Positions 33,981-45,399 of a stretch of 64,000 nt of DNA are shown piece by piece. Within the stretch, counting starts at the first letter, position 1, and every line of letters begins with the position of its first letter. The DNA is taken from the NCBI GenBank assembly GCA_964035795.1, contig OZ038321.1, forward strand, positions 17,065,548-17,129,547, in the 5' to 3' direction. This DNA is from Pterobdella sp. o SKG-2022. Its lineage: Eukaryota > Annelida > Clitellata > Hirudinida > Piscicolidae. The notes below the pieces were generated by a model that was given only the letters and a program-made list of their open reading frames with translations, did no database searches and was not told the origin of the DNA. The translations under genes and the position numbers were made by a program.

Positions 33981-34474
33981 AAAAATTCAATTTTTTCTGT
34001 GTTTAGAATAAAAATTTTTAAAATGATATTTACAAAAACGTTATTTCAAACGTTCATGACATTCATTTTATATGTTTTATGCTGTTTATTTATAGGAATG
34101 AAGTAGAAAAGCCTGACACAACTGTATGAAAAAATCACAAAGTATTCTTTAAATAAAAGTCACGAAGCTTTTATGAAAAAAGCCTTAAATTATCATGTTT
34201 CTCATTTATATAATAGTAATTTTATTTTTCACTAAATTTTTAACTTTTTCGATATAAGCTTCAATTCAGCGCTTTGTGAAGTACGTTACAATGTCAATGT
34301 TTTTGCGTTTTTTGAGTTTCACGGCGCCTTTAAACTCATGATGACAAAGCAAACAAACAAAACCCACCAAAAAGAATTCAAATGTTTCAACATGCAGTTT
34401 GTCCGTTGACTCAAAAATACCTCGCCTATTAAAATGTATGTCACCTTAATTTTTTAAATTTTTTTTTTAATTTG

Positions 34475-34525
34475 TCGGCCCGTATAGCTCAGCTGGTGAA
34501 GCATTAAACTAGTTATCCAAAGATA
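34475..34525 (+). mobile_element. SINE head fragment (tRNA-like 5' part)
   Basis: CGGCCCGTATAGCTCAGCTGG, then AAACTAGTTATCCAAAGATA, align with the heads of the other copies, with a good A box. The similarity stops where the others continue CCGG, and an AT dinucleotide run (34522-34540) follows. That run abuts the 3' side of the adjacent LINE. Confidence 0.65.
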
Positions 34526-34552
34526 TATATATATATATATGGTGGCAACAAC

Positions 34553-37500
34553 TCGTCTTCAAGTATTGCCATTGCTTTGCAAACAGTTTCTGGCTCGAAG
34601 GTGGTTTTTCAAACCCGCAGAGGACTTTCACACCTCCCCACAATTGCCATATATATGAAAAGATTCGGGGTTCGGAATGGATGGATAAGTGAGAGTATTA
34701 AAAATATGGACTTTTTCATGCCTTTTCATGTCACCTACACTTTTGCAGATTTTGCCACAAATGTTACAAATATTGCTATACGGCTTTTGGCAAATAGTAT
34801 TTTGATGAGTAGTGTGCACTGAGCCGATTTTCTCATGCTTGGCCGAAGAAACACGACGTCGATGGGACCTTAAGTGACTCAGAAAACCCGCCTGCTCAAA
34901 CATGGTCTCCCACAATGACCGCACGTCAGTTCTGTTACATGCTCGGTGATGTTTCCTTTCCGGAGATCGCGTTTAAGTCTAGCGTGTTACCGTCTGCTTT
35001 CCTTAAAACGACTGGTTGATTCAAAACTTACTTTCCTCCAAGTTAACCTGTTTTGCGCTTGTGTTTCCCATGAAACGGAGTTTATTCCGCATTTGTTTCA
35101 AGCAATCTTTGATTCATTTTTTGGGTTTTTGAGCCAATCTTTTTGCATCGGTAAGTTGCCCATAAAATATTAGCTTGGAATCCGTTCGTTGGGCAATCTT
35201 ACTAATGTTCCCTCCACCTGAGCTGTTGCTTGGAGATTAGGACTTCGATGCTACCGATATTTGCAATCTCAAGTATTTCGGTGTCGCTGATGTAGATCTG
35301 CCATTTTATGCCCAGAATCTTACGCAGACACTGTTGGTGAAAACACTCAAGTTGTTTCAGGTGCCTAGTATATGTGGTCCAAGTTTCACTAGCATAAAGA
35401 AGGACAGTTAGAACACACGCATTATAAACTTTAACCTTCGTACGTTTAGAGATACCATGGCGACTCCAAAGACGCTTATGCAAGATGCCAAATTCGTGGC
35501 TGGCTTTATTTATTCTTAAGCACACCTCATCATCTATGGAGTTACTGTAATTGAGAGTACTTCCAAGATATACAAACTTTGAAACGACTGCCAGCTTTTG
35601 TCCGTGGACATTGATTGATGGCTCGACATATGTTTTTCCAAGAATTGGTTGGTACATCAAAACAGTTAACTTCAAACTGATAGTCAGCCCCAACGCAGTG
35701 CACGCAGCTTCAAAAGAATCCATCAGGTGCTGCATTTCCATCTCGGTGTGAGTCAGCAAAGCACAGTCGTCTGCATAAAGCAATTCACGTATCAAGCTCA
35801 TCATTGTTTTGGTCCTGGCAGTGAAGCGTTTGATGTTAAAAAGCTTACCAGTAGTTCGATAGTAAAGGTAGGCACCTTCGCTACTGTTCTTGAAAGCTAA
35901 TTGAAACACCATAGAAAAATCAAGCGCAAATAGTGTTGGAGCTAGTGTATCTCCCTGCTTGATTTCGTTTCCTACAGTGAAAGGTACTGCAAGTTTGCTC
36001 CTGATATTCAGCGTAGTTTTTATGTCGTGGTGGAAAAGTTTTAAGATAGAAATCAACTTCTCTGGACAGCCTTACTTTCCAAGAATCAACCAAAGAGATT
36101 CACGGTTTAATGTGTCAAAGGCCTTAGTGAGGTCAATGAACACTCGAAAAAGATCTCTACACTGTTTCTGACATTTTTTTTGCAGTTGTTTGATTGTGAA
36201 TATCATATCAACTGTCCCTCGACCCCTTTTAAAACCACACTGGGATTTTGGCAAAACATTATCGGCAATGTGAAGGTTAATTCTTTTTAAAATAATGCTA
36301 CTAAGAATTTTACCCACAACTGATAAAAGTGAGATTCCTCGGTAGTTGCTGCAATCGTTTTTAGGACCCTTTCCCTTATAAAGCACAACTAACAAAGAGT
36401 TTCTCTAATCATCGGGAATAGGCTCAGTTCTCCAAGCTGTTTGTAATAGAGTAGTCAGACGCCCCATCAACACTGGACCAGCACAATAAAAGAATTCTGC
36501 GAGAAGGCCGTTCATATCAGGGGATTTACCAGAGTTCAGTTTTTGAACTGCCTCTTCCACTTCCTGTGCTGTAATTTCGTCACCCAAAGCGTCTTTTACT
36601 GGTTTAGTTGGAATGGATTCAACTAGCTCTGAATTGAATACTGAAGGTCTATTTAGAAGATCGTCAAAGTGTTCTTTCCATCTGTTTAGGAGGCCGAATA
36701 GGTCGCGAATGAGATGCTTATTATCTTTGCTTCTCAAAGGCGTGATAAAGAAACTAGAAGGGTCATAAACCTCCCGCAATAGACTGTAAAATACTCTGGT
36801 GTTCTTAGTGTCAGCTGCTAATTGGAACTCATCAGCCCTCTTACTCCACCAAGTATTTTGCATCTTTCTTAATTCGCGCTGTATTTCGGTTTTGATGGAA
36901 TTAAACCTGAATTTCAAACTTAATAACTCATGAAAACCGGTCACGCACTTGGACAAAGCATTATATGCCTTTGACTTAGATTCTAGTAATGAATGTATTG
37001 TCACGTCGTTTTCATCAAACCAGTCTCGGCTTTTACGCTTTCTAAAGCCCAGTATTCTCTCACAAGCGCTATATACAGAGACCTTAAAGTTTTTCCATGA
37101 ATTTTCGCAGAATATATTTTCCATTTCCCTTCCTAGTTTTTCTTTAACAGCAACATTTTTTAGACTGGCTATATTGAGGCGCTTAGGTAATTTGGTTCCA
37201 CAACTACGGTTTCTAGGCTTAACCACAAAGTTCAACTTACCTTGAACAAGTCGGGGGTTAGTCCAACATTCAGCACCCCGCATAACACGGACGATTTGTA
37301 CATCAGCTATGTCACGCCTTCTGACTAACAAAAAATCTATGAAGTGCCATTGTTTCGAGCCAGGGTGCATCCAGGTAGTTTGGAACTTGTCCTTCATTTG
37401 GAACATAGTGTTGGTTATCTGAAACCCCATTTCCGTGCAGAATTGTAGCAACATTAAGCCGTTGCTATTAAGTTTTCCGACGCCATGTTTACCTAAAACG

Positions 37501-38290
37501 TGCCAAGTTTCTGCATCTTTTCGACTCTTGCATTAAAATCACCCAGTATAACGACTTTATCGGCCGGAGGGATCTTAGCAACAAGTTGCCTTAGGCCCTG
37601 ATAGAAAGCCATTTTTGTTTTTTCAGATTTAAGTAATGTTAGTGCATATATGCTCACAAAAGTAGCATACTCTCATTGATAAAATTCGGTCATTTATACC
37701 GCAAGGCAGCTCTTCTAGATAAGAAAGAAGAGAAGTTTTAACTGCAAAAGCCACACCAGATTCCTTTTTACTTCCATGAGGCTTATTTTTCCGAAAGAAA
37801 GTGTAACCTTCGTCTGAAACATTTCTTTAACCTGTCAGTCGGGTTTCAGATAATGCCACGATGTCTAAGCCATAGCGTTGAAGCTCCCTAGAGATTAAAG
37901 CAGTGCGTCTTTCAGAACGCTTACTCGATGCTGGCAAATCTGAAAGAGTAAGAACATCCCAACAGCCAATCAATATGTTTTTATTCTTTTTCTTACAGAA
38001 GCTGGATTACGACCGAGCCCAGGCTGCGATACCCTTGGACATCTGCCAGGCCAGACAATGGAACTTACACAGTCTCCAGAGCCCTTATTGCCATTGATGC
38101 AATTATCATTTTGACTCATCATAAAGAAAAAGATGCCGTTTAAGGCTATAGCCAGCCATAACACACGCTCACAAAGCAATGCCTGTGCTTGATGCTTTTT
38201 ATAGTGAAGAAAGGTTTCGCACTCAACCAATCCCACTCACTCCGCACAGTTGTATTTGTCCAAAAAGAAAAACAAGTTAACATCATTGGA
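34553..38290 (-). mobile_element. Degenerate non-LTR retrotransposon (LINE): endonuclease, reverse transcriptase, C-terminal zinc fingers
   Basis: Read 3' to 5' on the + axis. An upstream frame of unknown role (38236-37970) precedes the apurinic-type endonuclease (GCWDVLTLSD near 37985; LISRELQRYGLDIVALSETR; VVILGDFNAR near 37545; WMHPGSKQWHFIDFLLVRRR). The reverse transcriptase follows (VVLYKGKGPKNDCSNYRGIS; FIDLTKAFDTLNRESLW; ELLYADDCALLTHTEMEMQ; LYASETWTTYTRHLKQLECF; GIKWQIYISDTEIL). At the C-terminus are three zinc-finger-like motifs: a broken CGHCGR with GFLSHLRSHRR, an intact CNICGKICKSVGDMKRHEKVH spacing, and a broken CGE with KSSAGLKNHLRARNC. The coding sequence is dead: a stop replaces Trp in IPDDxRN (near 36403), another follows LILGK (near 36072), a one-base loss lies near 37525, and more breaks lie in 34900-35205. 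About 3.7 kb; exact ends not visible. Confidence 0.9.
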
Positions 38291-38465
38291 TACAAAAGTG
38301 CCACAAGTTTTATTTTGAAGTTGACCTCTTCTAGATACATGACCTGACAAGACCTAACGGGCTTATTTCACCGGATTTATCTGTAGGGGCTTATTCCCTT
38401 AGCCTTTGCTTTTACATTGGCCTTCTACAAGGCAGTAGCCACATCCATAAATATATAAATTTAAA

Positions 38466-38665
38466 NNNNNNNNNNNNNNNNNNNNNNNNNNNNNNNNNNN
38501 NNNNNNNNNNNNNNNNNNNNNNNNNNNNNNNNNNNNNNNNNNNNNNNNNNNNNNNNNNNNNNNNNNNNNNNNNNNNNNNNNNNNNNNNNNNNNNNNNNNN
38601 NNNNNNNNNNNNNNNNNNNNNNNNNNNNNNNNNNNNNNNNNNNNNNNNNNNNNNNNNNNNNNNNN
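38466..38665. other. Assembly gap, 200 N
   Basis: A fixed 200-N placeholder between the 5' side of one LINE and a fragment of another; repeats probably caused the break. The left flank ends ATAAATTTAAA, as at the first gap. Confidence 0.99.
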
Positions 38666-39180
38666 TAAAGATCTCTCAAAATGTATAGTAACTCTTCATA
38701 AGTTAAAAACTTTAATACCGAAAAATAATCTAATGAATGTTTATAAAGCAATCTTCCAATCAAAATTGAACTATTGCAATAACATATGGGCATCTACCTA
38801 CAACAATAGAGCAACTAAACTTCAAAAACTCCAAAAAAAAGCCATTAGAATCTGCCTAAATCTTAAACAAACTGACCATATTGACTATAATAAACACAAC
38901 ATTCTGGACATCAAGTCTAACCATATATCAATTCATAATTTACATGTTTAAGTAAAAACAAAACCTCCTACACTCAACTTTAGCCAATATCTTCATTTTA
39001 AACTCTGATAATAATAATAGTTGTAATTTAAGATCAGTCAATAACTACAAAGAAGAGAAATATAACACAAGCTTAAAGAAAATGTCTTTATCTATTATGG
39101 GTCAAAAATATTGGAATAAGCTTCCTAATAATCTGAAATCAATTGAGAATATAAATACTTTCAAAAGTCAAAAAGAAGCC
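38666..39180 (+). mobile_element. LINE remnant, C-terminal part of reverse-transcriptase ORF
   Basis: Abuts the gap. The first frame reads CIVTLHKLKTLIPKNNLMNV, YKAIFQSKLNYCNNIWASTY and KLQKLQKKAIRICLN, typical of the thumb and post-RT region of jockey/CR1-like elements. After a frame break it continues MGQKYWNKLPNNLKSIENIN, the C-terminal motif. Frame breaks and stops show it is inactive. The rest of the element may lie in the gap. Confidence 0.8.
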
Positions 39181-42100
39181 AGTGAAGGTTTACAAAAAAC
39201 GGCAAAATATGGGAGTATGTAGTGGTTGGCTAAATTGGAAGAGCAGCAAAAATGGAAGTTTCAGTAAAAGGGTGGAAAAAAAATTTAAAAATTTTAATAC
39301 AAATAGTTAAATCATTTGAAGCAAAAAAAAAAGAGATGAGACAAAAATTTAGAGAAGCATCGTTGAGATAGAAAAATATCTGTCAAGTGCGACACAAGTA
39401 ATAGAAGGAAGAAAAGGGAGAAAGAACATATTGAAGATTAAAAAAAGGATAGGGTCAAGAAAAAAGCTGAAACGGTGAATAATGGAGAAAAAATGAAGCA
39501 CTTCTATACAACGAGTTTTTATTCATAAGTAATAATTCTCAAAATTTTATATAAAAAAATGTTGTTCAAGTTTAATTAAAAAAGAAGCCTATAAATCCTT
39601 TGAAAAAAATTTGTCAGATCATTTTATTTCAATATCAATAAATAATTTCATTGAATTTAATTTAGAAACTACACTAAAAGTTTGCCATTCGAAAGAAACA
39701 TGAGCAAAGCCTCTTCCCCTTGATTTTCTAGCTGCTTGCATCGTTCAAGGGCCTAGTTATTATAAAAGTATTATTGATACTATCTGAAAAATTATTTAAT
39801 TCACCGTAGTCAATGAAAAGAGTTTTTTTGATTTTTTTTTACAAAACTACAATGTTAGATGAAAAAAGTGAAACTCATCAGTTACACAAAGTTTGCAGTT
39901 AAAGTTATAAAGACTGTACTGAAATGATCAATTAAACTTTTTTGTGAATAGTTCATTTAATATTGACTGATTGAATCTATCAACATGCATTTACTCAAAT
40001 AGATAACCACGTTATAATTAAAAAATCAGTTATTACTTATTATAGTTTTTTGTAAAAAATATTTACCATCGTCAAATATAATTTGAAAAAACACATCAAC
40101 CGATTAAATTCTGCAGAAGCACTAGAAATCAGCACGTGCTAGAATTAAGAAAATTACAAAAACGTGATGGAAAAAGTTGCCAAATGTGTCACAAAAAGAT
40201 ACGACGCTTCATTTTTTAAACTTGAAAGAGCAAAAAAAATTTCGCAATTCATAGAAAAAAGTCGAAATCATTTTTGAAAAACTATGAAATAGAAACTCTA
40301 AAATGAATTCCAGTTGCAAAAAATTTTGATTTTTTGCTCATGAGCAAGCGTGGTTCAATAAAATGAATAAATATCTAAAAAAACGATTTATCAAACATTT
40401 TTAATAACTGAATAACACGAAGCTTTTCGTAAGTTGAACTCACATTATCAAGTGTACAAAATAAAAAATAAATATCTCACATTCAACTATCTGTCAGGGA
40501 GTGAGCTAATAAGAATTTGAGGAATAAAGTATTTTTTCATAAATGAAGAAAGACTTGCTGGTGATTGGTTTGTTTCAAAGATAAAAGTTGAACTTATGGT
40601 TTTAAATTTAAAAGTTCAAACAACAATTTCATGGTTTTCAATAAAAATAAGAACCAAAAATTACTAAAGAGTTTTATCGATGCCATAATAAACATTTACT
40701 TCAATTCCTTCAACTACTAAATAGCCTTAAACCGCACTTTTAACACAAAAACATTGCTTTGATAGGTGTAATAATATAAATGATGAATTCATTAGGTTTT
40801 TGCATTATATAATAAAGACTATAAGTTTGAAAAGATAGAGAAACTTCTGAATGAAATGAATTCATTGAAAATTTCGAGCCATGTTACTCTAGTCAATTTA
40901 TAAAAATGGTGTTTTGCAGTTGTAAAAATTGGAAAATCACACTGATACAAAATTTAAACTTTGAAATTGAAAAATTGATATTTCATACAAAATTTCGTGA
41001 CATGAAAAAGAAAGTTCTAGAAAAACAGCTATAAAATATTTGAAATAATATACAACACACTTTTAATAATTGAAAAAGACATTCATAATTCGATATAATT
41101 TTAGACACATCCTCAAAGCATCTTCATATGTCTTTTCTCTGCCATGAGTTGCAAACGTTTGCTTCGAATTATAAATAGTGAGGAAATGTTTACTTTAAAA
41201 AATATAAAGCTTCTGATGTTGTTTTTAAAAAAAAATTGCAAAAATAAAAAAATGTGAAAGTTAGATGCACATGTGAGAACTTAAAATTATTTTTTAATGA
41301 TTTAACGATTATGTTAACATTAATGTTGAAAGCCAACATCCTTTAGTGTTTAAAACACAAAGGTGCTTAGAGATTTTTTTGTAAAGCTCTCCATCGGATG
41401 AATGATGAAGGTTTCATTATAAATCACAAACTTTGCTAATGAGTTTTTTACACATTTGTGTAATATTTTCACCACTTGTTTCGTTGGTTAACACGTTCAT
41501 CATGAAAATGCTTAAAAAATCAACTGTTTGCGCCACTATTTATAAAGGTCTTCAAAAGTGAATAAATAAACAACTCACCGGCTTTTATCTAGATCTTGTC
41601 ATAGCTGATGCAATCGTCTTATTATTGAAATGTTATTTATGAATATAAGTTTTTCTATAAATTTTCTTGAACATAAAACTTACGCATATATTTGAATCAG
41701 CTGAAGATTGTGTTTCTTTTCGTGACGCCAAGTCGTTTCAAAACTTTAACTTAATTCCACATCATTTTAAAAAAAAATCATTTTTCTGAAATATTAAAAT
41801 TTTGCTCTAACTTTAAATTATCCTGTCAACTTTTTTTGTGAAATATTGTTTTTAAAATTGAGACTCTTGTTTTATTTCCGTGTTAAGTCATTTTATCGTA
41901 CTTTTATTACCACAGTCAAATGTTTGGAATGACTAAAAATTTTTTATTTTTTATATGAAAAAAGTCAACAAAGACAATTAAAACAATTGAATACAGTAAA
42001 AAATTTAACGTTCAAAACAGCCATAAAAGCATTAGTTACCTTTGTCAACAAATTCTCCAGCGTTCCAAGCTTAAGCGATTGGGTAAAAACATGTTTTAAG

Positions 42101-43807
42101 AACTTAGTATATGAAATCTTTGATTGAAATATCCGTATTTTTACAAGTTCTTACAAAATATTTATATTGTATGAAAAATAATTGAAAGTAAAGAAATGAG
42201 AGTTTCTTAGGCAATTTTTCCAAATTTATTTTTCGATAATTGTTCAAGTTTTTGGTAAATTTTCACTTACATGCATATTTTAGATACACATTATTTTTTA
42301 TTTCTAGTTAGTTTTTATTTATTTATTAATTATTTCACAAATATTAATACATATACTTTTTTACATGAAAATAATTTTTAACTATTTTTAAATAGTTCAA
42401 TTTTAAATTATATTTAGAATGTTAATAAAATCTCTTTAGAAAGCTCATAAAATGGGACATAAAGCCATTACAAGTTTGATACTCCACAAGTCTCCAGTAT
42501 TAGGCTCATTGTTACTATGGAAAAAAAAAATTAATTATAAAATTTATAGTCCAGCAATACTCTCTAAGTATTATGATTGAAGCAACATCGAATCTGAAAG
42601 GAGGCGATTTTATGGCATATACACCTCGAAACTTTGTTACAGTCATCCATCCACTGAAAATCCCACGTTGTTTGACTTTTTCGGTTTTATAGGTTAATCG
42701 AGTCATTTTGCTTTTTTACCAAAGTTTTCAAAATTCAAACATATTTTTACCTCCATTTAAATTTTTCGTTATCTTAAGCAAAAAAGCAATCTTGGTACGT
42801 TTCGAATGTCTGCATAATAACATTCATCACTCCCTTGACGTAGATTATGATTTGAAGTTCATTTTTTTGGGTATAAATCATAAAATGAATTTTTTTACAC
42901 GAATGTGTCATTTTCAAAATGTATCAAAATGAATTTAACGCTAGAATTATTGTAGCACGCTTTTAGATAAAAGAAATATTATTAATATAAACATGTATGA
43001 AAAACATATATAATGAAATCATTTTTTATTTATTTTTTAAGTAATTTTGGAAAAGATAAAAAATTAATTAAATAAATTTAGAAGAATTAGAATATTTATG
43101 AAAAAAAAGACAATTGCTAACATAAAGTTTAGATGTAATTGCTGAGCTCAAAAAAGATCGAGAAATATACTATTGACCAGAAAGCTGCTTCAGTATAAAT
43201 ATTTAAACTTTTGAAAAGTATATATCTTTTCCAGAAATTAGACATTCAGTTTTTTTCATGTAGTATCCAAGCCCAAATATTTAATGTTAATTGCTGGTCG
43301 ATAACTTTTTCACGTTACAACGGTCGAAATATGTTTCAAGAAGCATGAGCTGAGAATAAGACCACTAAGAAAATCAAATCTCCAAATGTACTTAAAGAAA
43401 ATAAATTTTTCGACATCTTTTATTTGACGATTAATTTTTGAAAATTTAGAAAACATGCTTAGTTTAAAATATTTTAAAGTTGAAAAAAAAGGAAAAGTAA
43501 TTAAATTATGAACAAAAATATTCCTATTAAAACTTAAAATTCATTTTTCAACTAAATATATCTTTTGTTGTACACAAAAAAGTTATTTGAAATAAATGAA
43601 ACAACGAATAATAAACTATCAGAAAATTTGAAAAATGCACACTTGATGTATTTTTTTCACCTCTAGCCAAAAACATTAAAAAAATTACGTTTAAATTTAT
43701 TTTCTAGTAAAAAAAATAATAATTTTCAACTTTTGTTACTTGTTAAATCACTAAGTTTCTCACTTTTTCAGGTAGGTAGAGAATGGTGTCTTTGATATCG
43801 GCGTATT
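39181..43807. other. Gene-free AT-rich stretch
   Basis: No recognisable exon. Contains one MITE-family arm (40412-40456). The open frames at 42515-42706 and 42708-42932 are short and unrecognised. Confidence 0.5.
40412..40456. mobile_element. MITE-family arm (single copy of the hairpin sequence)
   Basis: AACACGAAGCTTTTCGTAAG, then TTGAACTCACATTATCAAGTG, matches the arms of the hairpin element at 11196-11285. The opposite arm is not seen here, so this is a partial copy. Confidence 0.55.
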
Positions 43808-43819
43808 AATAAGATATAT

Positions 43820-43977
43820 CGATCGACCATTAGTCGCCCTGTATTCAGGTTTCGTTAGCTCAACAGATATTTCACAGAACGCTACTTTTTTTGTATACAA
43901 TTGTCGACCCACGCGGAATTGAACCCGGTAACTTTGGATAATTAGTCCAATGCTCTACCACTAAGCTATAAGGACCG
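43820..43977 (-). mobile_element. Full-length tRNA-derived SINE with 12-bp target-site duplication
   Basis: Flanked by perfect direct repeats AATAAGATATAT at 43808-43819 and 43978-43989. Read on the - strand, a 73-base tRNA-like head begins CGGTCCTTATAGCTTAGTGG (A box), forms a TTGGA/TCCAA anticodon-type stem with loop CTAATTA, and contains B box GGGTTCAATTCC. A body of about 85 bases follows and ends GGTCGATCG, without poly(A). The acceptor stem pairs poorly, so this is not a functional tRNA. A/B boxes plus the target duplication support pol III transcription and LINE-mediated insertion. Confidence 0.9.
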
Positions 43978-44625
43978 AATAAGATATATAAAGCAGTCAT
44001 TACACTGTCAAGTTTTTTCAAAATTCGACATTAGAAAAACGAAAGTGCTACTTTAAGAACTATTCTTGTTTTTTTTCAATAATTAAGAATTAATTTCCGT
44101 TACATTATAGATTTGGTAGGCTGAAATAATTTTTCTCATTTCTCATTTTTGTGAAAGTTTCCGACTAAAATTTAATTAGATTAGTTTGACAAAAAAAAAA
44201 GTTCTCAAAGTTCCCTAAACAATGAATTGATGATTAACTAATAGAATAAAAAAACTAAAAAATATTCATTAGAAGTGAAACAAATAACGAAACTTGTCAA
44301 TTTACTAAGAAATCATCATCAAATAAAGACTATGATTATTCCCCAGTGAATTATGAAGCCTTTTCGACAAAAAATATGGCCCATTATAGGATTAAAAAGT
44401 GAACGGTTTGAAAAATTGATGATAGATAATATAAAAAGATTTTAAAATATTAGATATTTAAGAGTTATAAATAACATGTACAAAAAATAATAAAATGATT
44501 CAATTATTTAAAAACTCGAAAAAAATGATAATAATGAAGATATATTTATTACTATTAAAAGGATTTATATAGCATGGGAATTTCAAACCAAATTTATTTC
44601 TGAAGCGATCAGACTTTTTGAAAAT

Positions 44626-44945
44626 TTAGGAATGATAGAGTCTGTAGTAAAACTGCAGATTTTTGCATAAATTCTTGAAGGGTATTGAACGTAGATTAAG
44701 TGGAAAAAAGTTCCACAAGCGTGAGGCTTGGTTAGAGAAAGAACGACTCAAAAACAAGTTTAAAGGAACCGACTGATGTGGTTGGAAGCCTAGCTGTAGA
44801 GACCTGAGTGGTTGATAGGTGTGCTTAATAGAAAAAAGATAATAGAGATAGGCAGATTTATTAAATTTGAGAAAGCAGACAATGGCCAAATGGTATCTTT
44901 GGGCAACTGGTAGCTAGTGCACACGATCATGAGAGTCATTCAGAG
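44626..44945 (-). mobile_element. LINE remnant, 3' end of reverse-transcriptase ORF
   Basis: DRVH, a stop, then LPVAQRYHLAIVCFLKFNKS and later FSNQASRLWNFFPLNLRSIP correspond to the HWLPVxxR and SAPRLWNSLPxxLRS motifs at the C-terminus of CR1/L2-type LINE proteins. 5'-truncated and broken by the stop near 44914. Confidence 0.7.
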
Positions 44946-45030
44946 AACTGATGCAACCAACTTGAATGGCCGTTTAGCCACATGTTTTTTAAATGATTAT
45001 CGTTCCAGCAAAAGTATTTATTTACTTGAT

Positions 45031-45092
45031 ACACGAATTTTTTCGTAAAAATCTTACATTATGATAATGTAAGATCTTTTACGACAAGCTTT
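45031..45092. mobile_element. Hairpin, possible MITE-family member
   Basis: CGTAAAAATCTTACATTAT is followed almost directly by its near reverse complement GATAATGTAAGATCTTTTACG, flanked by ACACGAA on the left and CAAGCTT on the right. The layout (CACGAA end, CGTAA, ACATTAT centre) recalls the elements at 11196 and 40412. A role as a terminator or RNA hairpin is less likely in this gene-free region. Confidence 0.45.
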
Positions 45093-45399
45093 AAAAAAAG
45101 CTTTCAGATAAAATTGATTTAAGTTTTTTAAAACTTAAAAATTCTAATTTCATTAAACAAAGCTCAAAAAAAATTTTATCAAAATTTATAATTTCAGAAA
45201 TATTTTTCGAAAAGTAAAGCATGACAGAAAATTTAAAAAATAAAAATAGAGAAAAGTATTTTGAGAAAAAGAAATGAAATTCTTATAATAATTCAAAAGA
45301 AAGTTTTCTCGACACAACTCCCATTTAAAAAATATTTTTTGCAGAAAACAATGACGGATGATTTTAGTGGAGGGTTGTATGGGCTTAACCAAAGAAGAT

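Noticed and set aside
34577..34822. + strand frame opposite the LINE zinc fingers
   Set aside because: Shadow of the - strand finger-encoding sequence.
43904..43976. tRNA gene with apparent AAT anticodon
   Set aside because: The acceptor stem pairs poorly and the sequence continues into a shared body with a 12-bp target duplication outside it; it is a SINE.
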